From the NCBI GenBank assembly GCA_035079385.1, contig JAVHKY010000005.1, forward strand, positions 1,550,001-1,614,000: a stretch of 64,000 bases of DNA, given 5' to 3'. Positions within the stretch are counted from its first letter, which is position 1; every line of letters starts with the position of its first letter. The position numbers were made by a program, and so were the translations under genes. The notes beneath the pieces are model-generated. The model saw only the letters and a program-made list of their open reading frames with translations. It did not search any database and had not been told where the DNA came from. Positions 46,884 to 58,100 of this stretch are shown here, piece after piece. The DNA comes from Aspidiotus rigidus (taxonomy: Eukaryota > Arthropoda > Insecta > Hemiptera > Diaspididae).

Positions 46884-48640
46884 TTAGCTATACAGCAGGA
46901 TAAAGATGGAATTATTCATCCATATCTGGTAGTATTCGCATTTTTTGGATATTATTTTTTGTATTATACGCAGCAATATTTTTAGTAGATGTGACATGAA
47001 GCTGATTGGTCTGAAATGGTTGCAGCTTTTCGTTTTTTGCTTCTTGGGAATTATTATGAACTTTAATCGAAGCCATTCTTCTGGTATTGTTCCGCTAATG
47101 TAGATTCTGTTGTATAGTCTCGTCAGCTTTCCAATGCTGTATTCATCCAACACTTTCAGTAATTCTGTTATCATTCCATCCGATCCAGGGGCCTTTCTTA
47201 CAGAAGCGTTCCTTATTGCGCTTTCTACTACGGATTGACGGATTGCTATGCCTTCTTCTTCAGTGACCTTAACGGATCCTCTTTCATCTTCAAACAGTTT
47301 CTTCAGTGACCTTAACGGATCCTCTTTCATCTTCAAACAGTTTCTCAATATATCTGGTCCATTCCACAACCAGACTGTTTTCCTCCACAATTATGTTTCC
47401 CTCTTGGTTTCTCATTACGTAAGGTTTCTTTGGTCTGTAAATTCCGGCAGTTTCCTTCAGTTTCTTGTGTAGCTGATATTCGTCGTGTTTTTCTATTAGT
47501 TGTTCTTCACAAGATTCAAGATAAGATTCTTCTTTTGCTTTTTTTACTGCCTTTTTGACCTTCCTCTGGGTCTCTCTGTATTTTCGCTCATCCTTGTTTT
47601 TGTGTTTCCTTCTTTCGTCCATGAGTTGCAGAATTTCTTCCGTTATCCATGGGTTCTTCTTTTTTCGTTCCCTTTTGCCCAGGACTTCTTCAGCCAATTG
47701 CAATATTACATTCTTCATCCGCATACTAGTTTTTTCGACATCGTTATTTCCTATTTCCTGCTCGGAAATGCCTTGTAATTCATGGCTTATATCTTCTCTT
47801 ACCTTTCGTTTGACCTCTGGTTGTCATAGTTTTAACGTATTTATAAATTGTTTTGAGGCTTTCTTAATTTTTTTCAATCGGGTTTTAACCTTCGCCGGAA
47901 GGAGGATAATGATCTTTGTTTATATCTGCACTAGGGTACGTTTCCACGGCTTTTACCGAGTTTCTGAAACGCTTTTTGACCATTATGTAGTCTATTTGGT
48001 TTCTGACTATCAAATCTTTATTATCAGTCGGAGCTTTCCACGTATATAACCTTCTTTTTGGGAGCTGAAACCACGTATTGGTAATGATAAGTTGTTGTTC
48101 CTGACAAAATTGGATGAGGCGTTCACCGCGTTCGTTTTTTTCTCCTAAGCCAAAAGGTCCGGCAATTGTTCCTGTTGGACCTCTTCCAACCTTAGCATTC
48201 ATATATCCAATCACAAAATGACATTGTGATTTTTGCAGGCTTTTAATAGTGCCTCTACCTGTCCGTAAAAATCCTCAAGTTATGCGTCATCTTTGTCCGA
48301 TGTAGGCGCGTAGATTTGTATTATACGAGTATTTATGTCATGTCGAATGGATGGGCTGCGAGTTGGGTCATCATAGCTCTCTCCGACAGTGGTATAAATG
48401 CTTTCACCGCTTTGGCGGTAGATTTAACACATATAATAGCTACTCTTTTCTGGTGCGGTCCGTCTTCTGCTCCTGAGAAATATATGGTGTGCTCTTCTGT
48501 CTGAAAGCACCCGGAGCCAAGCCAGTGTGTTTCACCAACACCGAGAATGTGAATATCCAGGCGTTTCATTTCTCGGATTAGATTGTGGATTTTTCTCGTT
48601 TCTTATAATGTGCGTACATTCATCTTTGTCATTTCGAAGC
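46884..48640 (-). mobile_element. RTE-like LINE, inverted 5' part (endonuclease and RT start)
   Basis: Read on the minus strand from 48569: an apurinic endonuclease-type N-terminus (DIHILGVGETHWLGSGCF), then GYMNAKVGR...NERGERLIQFC, NTWFQLPKRRLYTW and NQIDYIMVKKRFR (47885-48214), the EEP signature of CFDP2/RTE-type elements. Next comes a basic linker (47290-47724) and the start of the RT (RKAPGSDGMITELLKVL, PKKQKTKSCNHFRPIS), ending near 46900. Several frame changes break it, one caused by a 43-bp tandem duplication at 47258-47343. Confidence 0.75.
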
Positions 48641-48699
48641 TCCTCTGCTCCATAGAAGAAGCGCCCAGGACTCGTGGCCGTTTCTTGATCGTTTCTCTC

Positions 48700-49870
48700 C
48701 ACGACAACGAGGAACAATTTAGATTTCGACCAGGCATGGGGACGAGAGAAGCTCTGTACTGCGTACAAGTTATTCTTCAAAAATGCCGAGAGTTCCGAAA
48801 AACAGTCTTTATATGCTTTATAGACTACGAGAACGCTTTCGGTAAAGTACAACACAACAAACTAGTTGAAAGCCTGAAGAAAATTGGCTTGGACGACTGG
48901 GACATACGGCTAATGGTCAATCTGTATTGGAAACAAACGGCGTTTGTGGAAATTGGCAACACAGAATCACAGCAAATCCCAGTCAAAAGAGGAGTAAGGC
49001 AGGGTTGCGTCCTTTCGCCACTGCTATCTAACATTATTCCGAAGAAATATTTGTGGAGGCTTTAGAAGATCAGCCGATAGGAGTGCGAATTGGAGGCGAA
49101 ACAATCAATAATATCAGGTATGCGGACGGCACAGCCCTTGTAGCAGAGACAATGCCCGACCTCCAAATTTTACTAAACCGAGTTAATGAAGCCAGAAAAA
49201 AATATGGCTTATCCATCAACATTAATAAGACAAAAATGATGATAGTAAGCAAGGGTGGGATTGGGAATGTACAACTGGAACTAGCTGGAGAACGTATTGG
49301 AAGAGTAACGCATTTCAAATATCTTGGAGCCTGGATAAACGAGGACATGAACCCGGGTGAGGAGATTAAAGTTCGAATAGCGTTGGCAAAGGATGCATTC
49401 AGTAACTGGCGCAAGGTAATGACGACAAAGGATCTGAACATGTGTCTAAAATTGAGGATCTTGAAATGCTATGTCTGGTCGAGGCTACTCTATAGCTGTG
49501 AAACGTGGACCCTGAAGACGGCGATGATGAATAAAATTGAGGCGTTCGAGATGTGGTGTTACCGAGGCATGCTGAAAATTATATGGACGGAAAAAATACG
49601 GAATACGGAAGTTCTTGATCGCATGGGAAAAGAGCGCGAACTTCTAAACACCATTAAGAAAAGAAAAATGCAGTATCTAGGTCATGTACTTCGCGGGCCT
49701 AAATATGATCTACTGCAGACAATCATGTATGGTCGAATTGAGGGGAAGCGATGGATAGGGTGAAAAAGTCTCTCATGGCTAAGGAACATAAGACAGTGGA
49801 CCAATATGTTGCCAGAAGAAATTTTCCACGCAGCGAGGGATCGAGAAAAATAGAAACAAATTATCGAAAT
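48700..49870 (+). mobile_element. RTE-like LINE, 3' part (RT core and C-terminus)
   Basis: Plus strand: QFRFRPGMGTREALYCVQV, CFIDYENAFGKV, KRGVRQGCVLSPLLSNI; then, after a frame change near 49050, NNIRYADGTALVAE, SININKTKMMIVSK, FKYLGAWINEDMNPGEEIK, EAFEMWCYRGMLKIIWTEK. The catalytic YADD reads YADG, so the RT is dead. It begins exactly where the inverted minus-strand part stops in the protein, so together they form one element with a 5' inversion. Endonuclease-RT elements of this wording are usually placed near RTE/BovB. Confidence 0.8.
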
Positions 49871-50749
49871 AACAACTGCCTAAAGTCCCTTGGATATGGC
49901 AATTGAAGAGAGAGATCTGATAGTCATATGATGAAGATATGTACAATCGGTCTTGTAGTAAGGTATCTCTCAGTACTCGGATACGTGTGTATCGAATAAA
50001 TACTTACAGCTGACGTTCACAGTAAACAAAGCTTCATACTTGTTAAGATCAATTTTTCGACAATTGCTAAACTAGAGAAGAATTCCTTATTGTCACATTT
50101 TACAGCCACAGAAGATGAAGAAGCAAACAAAATGTGTGTAGAATAAACTTTATTTATGAGAAATACTATAAAGAAAATATTTCCTTCTTATACATTTTTT
50201 TTCTAGAAGTTGATTTTTCCGAGATATCAGAAAAAATTTGATAAATTTCATCTAAATTTTGAAAACTATATTACTTTGAGGGAATTTTTAAGCTGACTCT
50301 TCGGTCTAAACCAGACTTTTTATACATTATTTTATTTGAAATTTCAAGAGGAACATGTTTTGTTCGAAACATTTTTTCGTAAAACGCTTAGTTTTTGAGA
50401 AATAGTCCAAAAACTGAATTTGGGGGTCCAAAACGTGCCACAAAAAATTTTCCCCAGCTTTTAGGGGCTGTTTTTTTTTTTTGTGCTTTTCGATACATTC
50501 ATCTACAGATTTCAGCAAACACCCGCTCTCTACCAAAAAATTCTTTTTTAAGCTCATTTTGTGTCTAATTTGACTAGACTAATGGCTTGAAATTTATGGG
50601 AAATTTAAAATTAATGTTTCGCTTTCTGATTTAATTCTAGTAGATGATAACGAGTTACGACTTAAACTACATTTATCGTGTCTTCTTTCTATGTGTATGG
50701 GTATGTGTGTGAGAGGTTGAACTGAAATAACAAGAACCTCACTTGTGTT

Positions 50750-52370
50750 GCATGTGCAGCTACCCGTCCACCATAGCGGAGTAGGTGCATCCCACTTACG
50801 CATTAACACCGATATCGACCTTTTCGGTTAGAAGTCCAATGTTAGAAGCCTCGGCGAAATATTTCTTTTTGGCAACCTCCGAGTAGTAGTGTCCCGAGGC
50901 ATGCGAACTTAAGCACATGATGTACCGGACAAAACTTAGAACTAAGCCGTTGTAGGAGTTTCCCTTCTTTTTTCTTCAAGTCTCTTTGTTTCCTCTCCTT
51001 CCTGCAGATTGTCGTCTGTACGTGGACGATACACTTGTGTTGAGTACTGCATTTGCCTATCCCATACCATACTCATTTTCTTCATGACCGTGGTTGCAAA
51101 TGCAGACACCTAGCTCCATACTCCTTCGGAACTTGGCATGGTGGCTTCCAGGCTACTCGGAGCAAGCGTAAATTGTTCTGCGGCCCAATTTTCCGCTCTT
51201 GATTGCAGTATAAACACGTTGCCTGCTCAACTTTTTCTCAACTTCTTGTGAAAGTGCTTGTTGAAGCAGCCATGGCCGTTCAACACCTGCGTCAGGTGAC
51301 AGTTTAGCTAACCATCGTTTCGGTTCATCCATTCATCAAGGTCACGTATTAACACACGGGTCGCCTATTTCCCGAACTCTTTATAAGCAATTCTTGCTTT
51401 CCATCTCTCAAACAAGGAGTGCCTGGCCTCTTGCTTGATTTGTGAAGCCTCTTGGTCAGATTGAACTTTCGAAGAGTCGTGAACAATAAGGCCTGCGCCA
51501 TTCCTACTGCGAGTTCTAGTGTGGCTGTCTCGATCCAACGCGTCGCTGCCTCCAGGGTCTGGGTTACCCTGCTCTCCACTGCTACAGTAGTTTTGGCAGT
51601 GCATACCGCTAGTGTGTCATCCTCGCAGCTAATGAGCTTAATGCCTTGAAAATCCTGCTGCATGTGATGCATCACAAGAGAAGCCCAAAGACTGACCTCA
51701 CAATTAACTGGGCGCTTTCCTGTCCAGCAAACGTCTCTGTTTAGATTTCTCGGCTGCTAAGATAGCTGCCAATAATCTTAAGCTAGTATATGGGCACTTC
51801 TGCGTCCATGAGGGCTTCCGATATCCTCTTCCGTGAAATCAAATTGAATGCATTTCTTATGCCGAGGCTGATGGCGTAGCTATTGCTGTCTCGGCTGTCC
51901 TCTTCAGCTTGATTGTAGCATTTGATATACATCAGCGTCTAGTTTGAAAACTGTACTGGCTATTTAGGATTACGTCTCCTTCCTTCTCATAGCTCTCCTG
52001 TCGATTGGCTGTCACTATGTCTAGTAGTTTGCCCACATCGTCCAGCATTCAACGTGGTCAATGAGAGGATGGTAGGCCAGGTGGTTTATACTTCTTCTTG
52101 ATCAACGCGAAGCTGGCTTTCTTCCACCATACAGGAAACAGTCCTCCACTAACTGCAATATCGAATATATCAACAAGCAGTACTGCTGTGGTAACAGGTC
52201 ATGCATCCAGCTCCATCCGGTCCTTACTGAGAGGCCCTCCAGCTTCTCCAGCACTATCTTGTAGGGGTTGCCAAACGGGTTTTTGCATAGGTCTTTCCAC
52301 GCAGCATTCTTGATGCCTTCTGTAACTTCCTTCTGCCATTTACGAGCCATTGGTATTCAGGTGCACCCAC
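50750..52370 (-). mobile_element. R1-like LINE, degenerate copy
   Basis: Minus strand, 5' to 3': 52350-52102 has AWKDLCKNPFGNPYKIVLEK, the linker before the RT; 51675-51349 has an RT motif with EDDTLAVCTAKT (YADD altered) and EAATRWIETATLELAV; 51240-51150 has a broken zinc-knuckle region (EQATCLYCNQE). The 3' part matches the 33.1-33.9 kb fragment. Many stops and frame changes. Confidence 0.7.
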
Positions 52371-52379
52371 CTACATCTC

Positions 52380-53107
52380 TTCGCAATATCTAACAGGAGA
52401 AATGTCTACTAAAGTTAATTCGTTCTTCAATTTTATCGTTACACAGTATGAAAAGGGATTGTACTCACTTGAGTAGTGGATTACAAAAACCACACGAAAT
52501 ACAGCAGACGCGAGCGCTTTCGGTCAAATAACCTTCTTCAAAGCGTAAGTAAGAAAGCGACTCATGACATAGGGTTGGTTAGGAGAAACAAGATTTTAAA
52601 GGTGTGTACCGTTACGATTTCAGAAGAATTGTTGGTGAAATCGAGAGGAGAGAAAGTTGACACATTCTTCTAAAGACTTGATCTGACGACGAAGCTTGGA
52701 AAATTTTTTGAAAAATTGATGAGGGATCGAACGTTGATATTCTGTAATGAGCCCAAACTTTTTCTCAGTTTATTTTGTTTTCTTATCGCTCCTTCTGAAC
52801 TCAATTTTCTTATTGATTTTGAATGAATCAGAAATGGACCAATTTTCATAAGGTAATTTCCATAGATATTTAGGACCATTTAAGTGTGGAGAACATTAAT
52901 TAAAGTAAGATTCCTTAGTATGTGCGGTAGACTAAATACTCGTATACACAGATTGTAGTGACCATCGGCGACCCCGCGACCCCCCCCCCCCCAAAAAAAA
53001 AAATGATAATGTTAATCGAAAAAGAGTTTATGTTTCGATTAAAGTTAATTTTGGTTTCATTTGTGTTTGGAACAGGTGTCAGATCTACTACATCGAGAAG
53101 TGTTACT
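52380..53107. other. Intergenic, upstream of the SLC30-like exon
   Basis: Contains a C11/A11 junction at 52980-53002. No other feature recognised. Confidence 0.4.
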
Positions 53108-53296
53108 ATGGCTTTGAAGAAATGGATGAAGAAATTCCAACCACTTTCTTTGTACATTATCCTGACATTGACCATATTTTACTTCGTATTACAATTAGTC
53201 GTGAGCAATATTACTCATGCGTTGACCTTGACCATCGATTCGTACCTGATGCTGTGCAACTTAATGGCGTTATTCGGTTGCATCATTACTATTAAG
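53108..53296 (+). CDS. SLC30 (ZnT1-like) zinc transporter, first coding exon only
   Basis: The 63-codon exon starts MALKKWMKKFQPLSLYIILT and ends at a strong donor (AAGGTAAGTAAG). It encodes two predicted membrane helices separated by SNITHAL, then LTIDSYLMLCNLMALFG, matching the TM1-TM2 layout of SLC30 exporters (consensus ADSFHMLSD). The zinc-binding His and Asp of that motif are replaced (Leu and Asn). No further exon is visible in the remaining window, so the rest lies beyond a very long intron or this is a decayed duplicate. The family call rests on helix pattern and motif position. Confidence 0.42.
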
Positions 53297-53299
53297 GTA

Positions 53300-55275
53300 A
53301 GTAAGTGAATAAATTAGATCTACATGTACGTCGTTATAGGGCGAGTACTAGCGAGGTAATGATGGAAATTTGGGTCTTATTATATTTTAATATATTTTTA
53401 TCAGTCGAATAGAATTTTGTGAATGATCACAATTAAAATGTTATGTCATACCGCAGGAGTTGAATCGTAAATCACGACCAGCAGCGCTATTTGATGCCCA
53501 CTGTCAGGGGTAATGACGATATACATTAATCAACATCTGCCCGGCCCTCTCTTCTTCTTTTAGATTTAATCTGTATGTATAACACGTTCAAATCCTTGGA
53601 CAAGCTTTTCATCTTCAACGAGGTTGCTTTAGTGTGCGGGTAATTTTGGTAATTTTACGTTTTTCATTCAAAACGGATTTGGAGCTTCTTCTTCCTAATC
53701 GTGGGAATAATTTTTCGGTCCTTCCCTTTCTTGGAAGACTAAGAGAATTCATATTCTTCGTCTTAATCGCGATGATGAAAACGTATCGTATTTGTTTTTA
53801 TCCTATCGCTGAATGTATAAACATCTATTTAAAAAAAATATCGATTTTAGGGATCGATTTTCAACTTTCTCTTTCAGTATTCGTTCCCAAAAAGAGCCAG
53901 TTGTCGATTATGACTTTTTCAACTACGTTCTTATGGAGATCTTCTATTATAATTTTTTTGTGATATTTGTGAAGAGGTGGGTGCACATGCAAAGACCTGA
54001 CACCATTTTTTTTTCAACGGTTTTGTATTGTGGAAATTTTCATCTTGAAACCATTTACTTTTTAGTTCTCTTCTCTCATAAAATTTTATTCCAAAAAACA
54101 TGAAAATATAAATTGATCTACTTCTTATAAACTTTAATTTTCTGCTTTATAGCCCGTCAAAATATGACTCTTTCGTAAATTTTCATCCTGACTTTCTTCT
54201 GGAGTCGTAGTTATCGCTTTTTTGTTTTTTTTTTTTGAAATACTTTATGCATGTAGAGAAACGAAGAATTATATTGCCGAAAACAAAGTTCAACGCTCTT
54301 CCGTCCGAAATTTTGAGTGCCCGGCCATCTTGTCTTTTTTACTTCTTCATCTGTTGCAGCAGAATCCGTAGATGGTGTGAAGAAGGAAAATTTTTTCAGC
54401 TAGTTTTCGTACATCTATACAGCTAGTCTAAAATTATGCTCGTTTATTTCTTCGTGTAGGTACAGATATAAACACGTTAGGTAAACGTGTAGAATTTAAT
54501 TTTTTCAATTTTGATTAAATTCATCTGGACATTTTCATGAGTGATATTCGAAGGGGTACGAGTAAAATAAATCACATCTTTTGGCAAACTTGATATTTCT
54601 TATAATCTAGCCTGGAAGGATTCTTGTGATCTAACCTTTTAACAAATTCTGCCAAGCAATGTAACTTAACCTAACTTAGGTTGATGACGTCACGAAAGTC
54701 GGACCCTGATGTAGCCCTCTCTCTATGCAACGTTGACACGCTTACATCTTATGAATGGTATTTAGAGTGATCTCTTGCACAGGAAATCACGCCGCAAGGA
54801 TCCAGGTTTCATACTAAGTCTATCGTCATTCTTCTTTTATCGCAACCTCCCCTATAGTACACCGCGTATATCTAAATGATTTCTTAGCCAGCGTGAGGAG
54901 GAGGGTCTACTGATTCTCCTTTCTCTATGGATCTTCTGTTCTTGAACTCAGTGCAGTTGATGCCGGTTTTCACCTGTATCCCTGAGTCCTTTACTATGCC
55001 TTACTTGGTGGTCCTATCGAGGCGAGGGACGATTGGTGATGGCTCCATGTAACCCTTGGGGGGGCTCGTGGGTCGTCTTCATTATTAACGCTTTCCTCGG
55101 ACCTCGAGCTGCTCGATGGTCCACAGTGCTTATACTGTTTTACTCAGATAGCCTCGGACTTGACATTTTCCCCAGTTCAAGGCTTCAGGGCGTCCCTCGC
55201 TGAATCTGGACAATTCTCTGATGTCATACTCAGATATTTCCTCCTTCTTTGGACTCGTTGTGCATTTTCTGCTGT
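53300..55275. other. Downstream of the SLC30-like exon, no further exon found
   Basis: Frames 53634-53963 and 53813-54103 are F/I/L-rich but match no SLC30 segment. 54650-55160 is non-coding with no recognised element. Confidence 0.35.
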
Positions 55276-55277
55276 TC

Positions 55278-55435
55278 AACAGGGAACCTGTTTTATCGTT
55301 TTTTTTTTTTTTTTTCTGAAAAAACGTAAATTTTCCAAGTCACCCTTCTATCGTATACTCGTATAGCTCGAGAGTGGAAAATTTTTTCAAGTTCCCCTCC
55401 TATTATATGTAGCTCCAAAGTCTGGGTCTGTGACG
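55278..55435 (+). repeat. Family X repeat, head fragment
   Basis: Head AACAGGGAACCTGTTTTATC, then T-run and reverse-oriented units (CGTATAGCTCGAGAGTGGAA, CCCCTCCTATTATATG). Confidence 0.6.
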
Positions 55436-55439
55436 TCAC

Positions 55440-55680
55440 AATCTACATTTTTCAGATCGCACGTGCCTCTTGAAACAGGTTTCCTGCCACCTCTCGTTCA
55501 ACTCAATTACAGAACCCGTGAGTTTTTTTAGGTAGTTCCTGAAGCATCCGTGCCCCGACAAGGCTTGTCGAATGTACAAACCCACTTCCGGGGTGCAATG
55601 GTTCACTTTCAAAATGCAGATGTTGCTAGAGCTTCCAGTCATTCTGCTGACTGGGGCTCTGTACCACCATTGCTGTTAAA
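55440..55680 (-). mobile_element. R1-like LINE C-terminal fragment
   Basis: Minus-strand frame 55642-55436 contains YIRQALSGHGCFRNYLKKL, matching FWLGQALSGHGAFGSYLCKM near the end of the 621-codon LINE ORF. Only about 70 codons remain. Confidence 0.55.
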
Positions 55681-55889
55681 GTTGAAGCATATCTGAATCA
55701 AGGTGGTCCACGAAAGAGATGGTGTTATCCCTCTGCCTGTTGGAAAATCTCCAGTTGGCTTTTGTCATGTAAAGATAGTTCGTGTGATGATGATCAAGAG
55801 CACTGATGGCTGGCTCGTGATGACACAAGCTCCGTAGATACGGACCTGTACAGGCGTTCGATACGTAGCGTCATTTTCCGATACCCACT

Positions 55890-56310
55890 GTCGACTTTCA
55901 ACAAAGGTTGGACTTGGAAAAATTTCGTCTCTCAACCCTGTGACGTCATAGGAGCGCCATGATAGGATGAGGACTTGAACAAATTTCAATTTTTGACCCT
56001 ATGACCTCATGATCTGATGATGTCAAAATGGTCAGTTATACTTTGGCAAAAATCAATGATCCAAGTCTTCATCCTATCTTATAGCTCGTATGTGGGACTT
56101 GTAAAAATGTCGATTTTTGACTCTCCGACGACACGGTCTGATGACGTCATACGTCGGTGAAATTTTAACAAGGAAACTGTTCTATGGAGGTTTTTCGAAA
56201 AATTTGCCGTCCGCCGTCCGGCCAAAACGAAAATGATTTAAGTCCTCCTCCTATCGTATTCTGTATAGCTCGGCTTGGACTTTTCGTTTAGGAAGCCGTC
56301 GTTTTTCTCG
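55890..56310 (+). repeat. Family X repeat, diverged copy
   Basis: Units (GGACTTGGAAAAATTTCGTC) mixed with TGACGTCA text, then a head variant at 56170 (AACAAGGAAACTGTTCTATG) followed by GCCGTCCGCCGTCCGGCC and a GGAAGCCGTCGTTTTT tail at 56290. Confidence 0.6.
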
Positions 56311-56517
56311 GTTTGCCTTCTTAGTTAGGATGTGGCTGTAGTATGTGACAGCATATCGCTAATATGCTTATGTCGTTCCATCAAGCATGATCTTGTTTTT
56401 TTCGAATACCCAAGTATACATATTTTGGCACAGATTCAAGATCTTAGACAGTATCTTGCTGGCTTTTTCTTCCATGTAAGCAAGATAGGCTTTCCACCTT
56501 CGAAAGTTACGTCCAAA

Positions 56518-57477
56518 TCTAATATATAAAGCAGAAAGTTTGTCCGTCTGTCTGTCTGTCGTCCTGTCCGTTTATAACTCGAGAACTACTGGGCCGATCG
56601 CTTTCAAACTTTCAGGATATATTGTCCTCATCCCAGAGCAGCACATAGACTCATAAAAATAAAAATTTGACGGGGAGGTGCTGAGTAATTTCAAAAAAGG
56701 GCGAAAACAATGACTTTTTTCAATATAAAAAAACGTGGTGGTGTAGCTTGCCATGTACGTTAGACCTACGCGCGTTGAGTGGCGCAGTTTCGAGAATTGA
56801 ATTATTGTGATAACTCGAGTATAACTCATTTTTATGAAAAATTGAAGAGAACAAAAATTGTAGCCCCTGTAATTTCCTTTCGAATGAGCCCGGTTCCAGA
56901 TTTTTAGGAGGAAATTTTGTGACTACAGTATTCGCTGTACTTCCATACTAAGCAAGTTATTTTATTCAGTTTTAAAAACACCTACATAAAGGATTTTACA
57001 TCCGGTATCTCATACAAGAACCAATGTCTAGACACGGTGCGCACTGCGTATGGGCTAGCGGAAATGACCCTTTTTTTTACCTGTTGTCCGTGTGTTTTCT
57101 TAGGGACTGGCAAAATGTCAATGGATTTGTCTGTATTCTGCTGCGATGAATACAGGCTTCACGCGTTAAGTCAGCTCTCAAAAGAATTAGTGTGTAAAAA
57201 ATTTAATTTGGTGATTTTATTTTTGTGCGACTCGGAACTTTGATATATTTTTATAAGTACAGTCGCAGTTTTTGGTGTCTATTTTCTTATTTTTGAACTG
57301 AATAGTTGTGAATTTCGCAAAACTCTTTCCACTGTTTCTTTTTTAAAAATTCATCTGAATTCCAAGATACCTACAAAACACACATACCTACAAGATACAG
57401 ATACCTATAAAACACAGATATCTACTCAACACACAGCTAGCGGTCAGGCGCGCCGGAGGCGCGTCGCCAACCGCTAG
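56518..57477 (+). mobile_element. Probable non-autonomous Helitron
   Basis: The 5' end reads TCTAATATATAAAGCAGAAAG followed by a GTCCGTCTGTCTGTCTGTC tract, then TATAACTCGAGAACTACTGG, wording seen in many arthropod Helitrons. The 3' end has a GC hairpin (GGCGCGCC/GGCGCGTC) inside an 8-bp outer stem and finishes CCGCTAG before T. The insertion is between A and T, with no duplication, as expected. There is no Rep/helicase; a 68-codon frame (57037-57243) has no recognised domain. Confidence 0.7.
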
Positions 57478-58100
57478 TTCTTTATAACGTCAAGAGCAGT
57501 TACTATGGTTTTTCTAATGTTGACTTTTATTGTGGAGATTTGAATGCTCGGTTTTTTGAGTTCCAGATTGGGTTTTTGTGAGCATTCGATTATCAGTTTT
57601 ACTGCTTCGGTGGCCTTTATTTCTAGTGATTCCTCTTTATTTGTATCCATAATGACCATTATACTATCATTCGCGTATGCGTGGCAGTTGATGCGTCCCT
57701 CAATCATCTTTTCCAGCACTTGATCGTAAGAAAAATTTCCAAGAATTGGACCTAGCATCGACCCCTAAACGAAAAAAAGAAGCTTTCTCTCTTCTTGCTG
57801 AATTTAATTTTTTCACCTCTTTTTATCATATTTTTTATTTTTCTCTAGCGGAGGGGATATACCGGAGTTTGTCCCCCGTAAATCTGCCTCTGAAGCAATA
57901 TTTGTGGCACTCCTTGAATAACTCCTCTCCTAATGACTTCATAAAATTTCTTATACTCATCATGAAAACTTGTGGAATCCTTTCTTCGCATGAGGTCTGC
58001 CAAATTACATAGAATGAATATAACGAAGTTAGAAAAATGTCCATCCAAGTGGAGATGTGAGGATTTGCGAATTGGTGAATGTGTATGTTCCAAGTTGTTG
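57478..58100 (-). mobile_element. LINE reverse-transcriptase remnant
   Basis: Minus-strand frame 57758-57474 reads MLGPILGNFSYDQVLEKMIE and CHAYANDSIMVIMDTNKEES, recognisable as the (Q)GSVLGPLLWN and YADD blocks of an R1-like RT, with YADD changed to YAND. Frames further upstream (57835-58093) look like the degraded preceding part. It abuts the Helitron 3' end. Confidence 0.6.

Larger units (their letters stand above)
46347..50579. mobile_element. 4.2-kb segment bounded by about 400-bp inverted repeats
   Basis: 46347-46770 and 50140-50579 are inverted copies: GTCTAG at the outer ends, CGGGTGTTTGCTGAAAT, CAAATTCAGTTTTTGGAC(the right arm has CTGAATTTGGGGG), AAAATCAACTTCTAGAA. TA flanks both outer ends. 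The centre is filled by a rearranged RTE-like LINE, so a TIR element that received a LINE, or a pair of solo MITEs in inverse orientation, are both possible. No transposase seen. Confidence 0.65.

Noticed and set aside
47500..48049. Hydrophobic plus-strand frames up to 164 codons
   Set aside because: They are antisense shadows of the minus-strand LINE endonuclease and linker.
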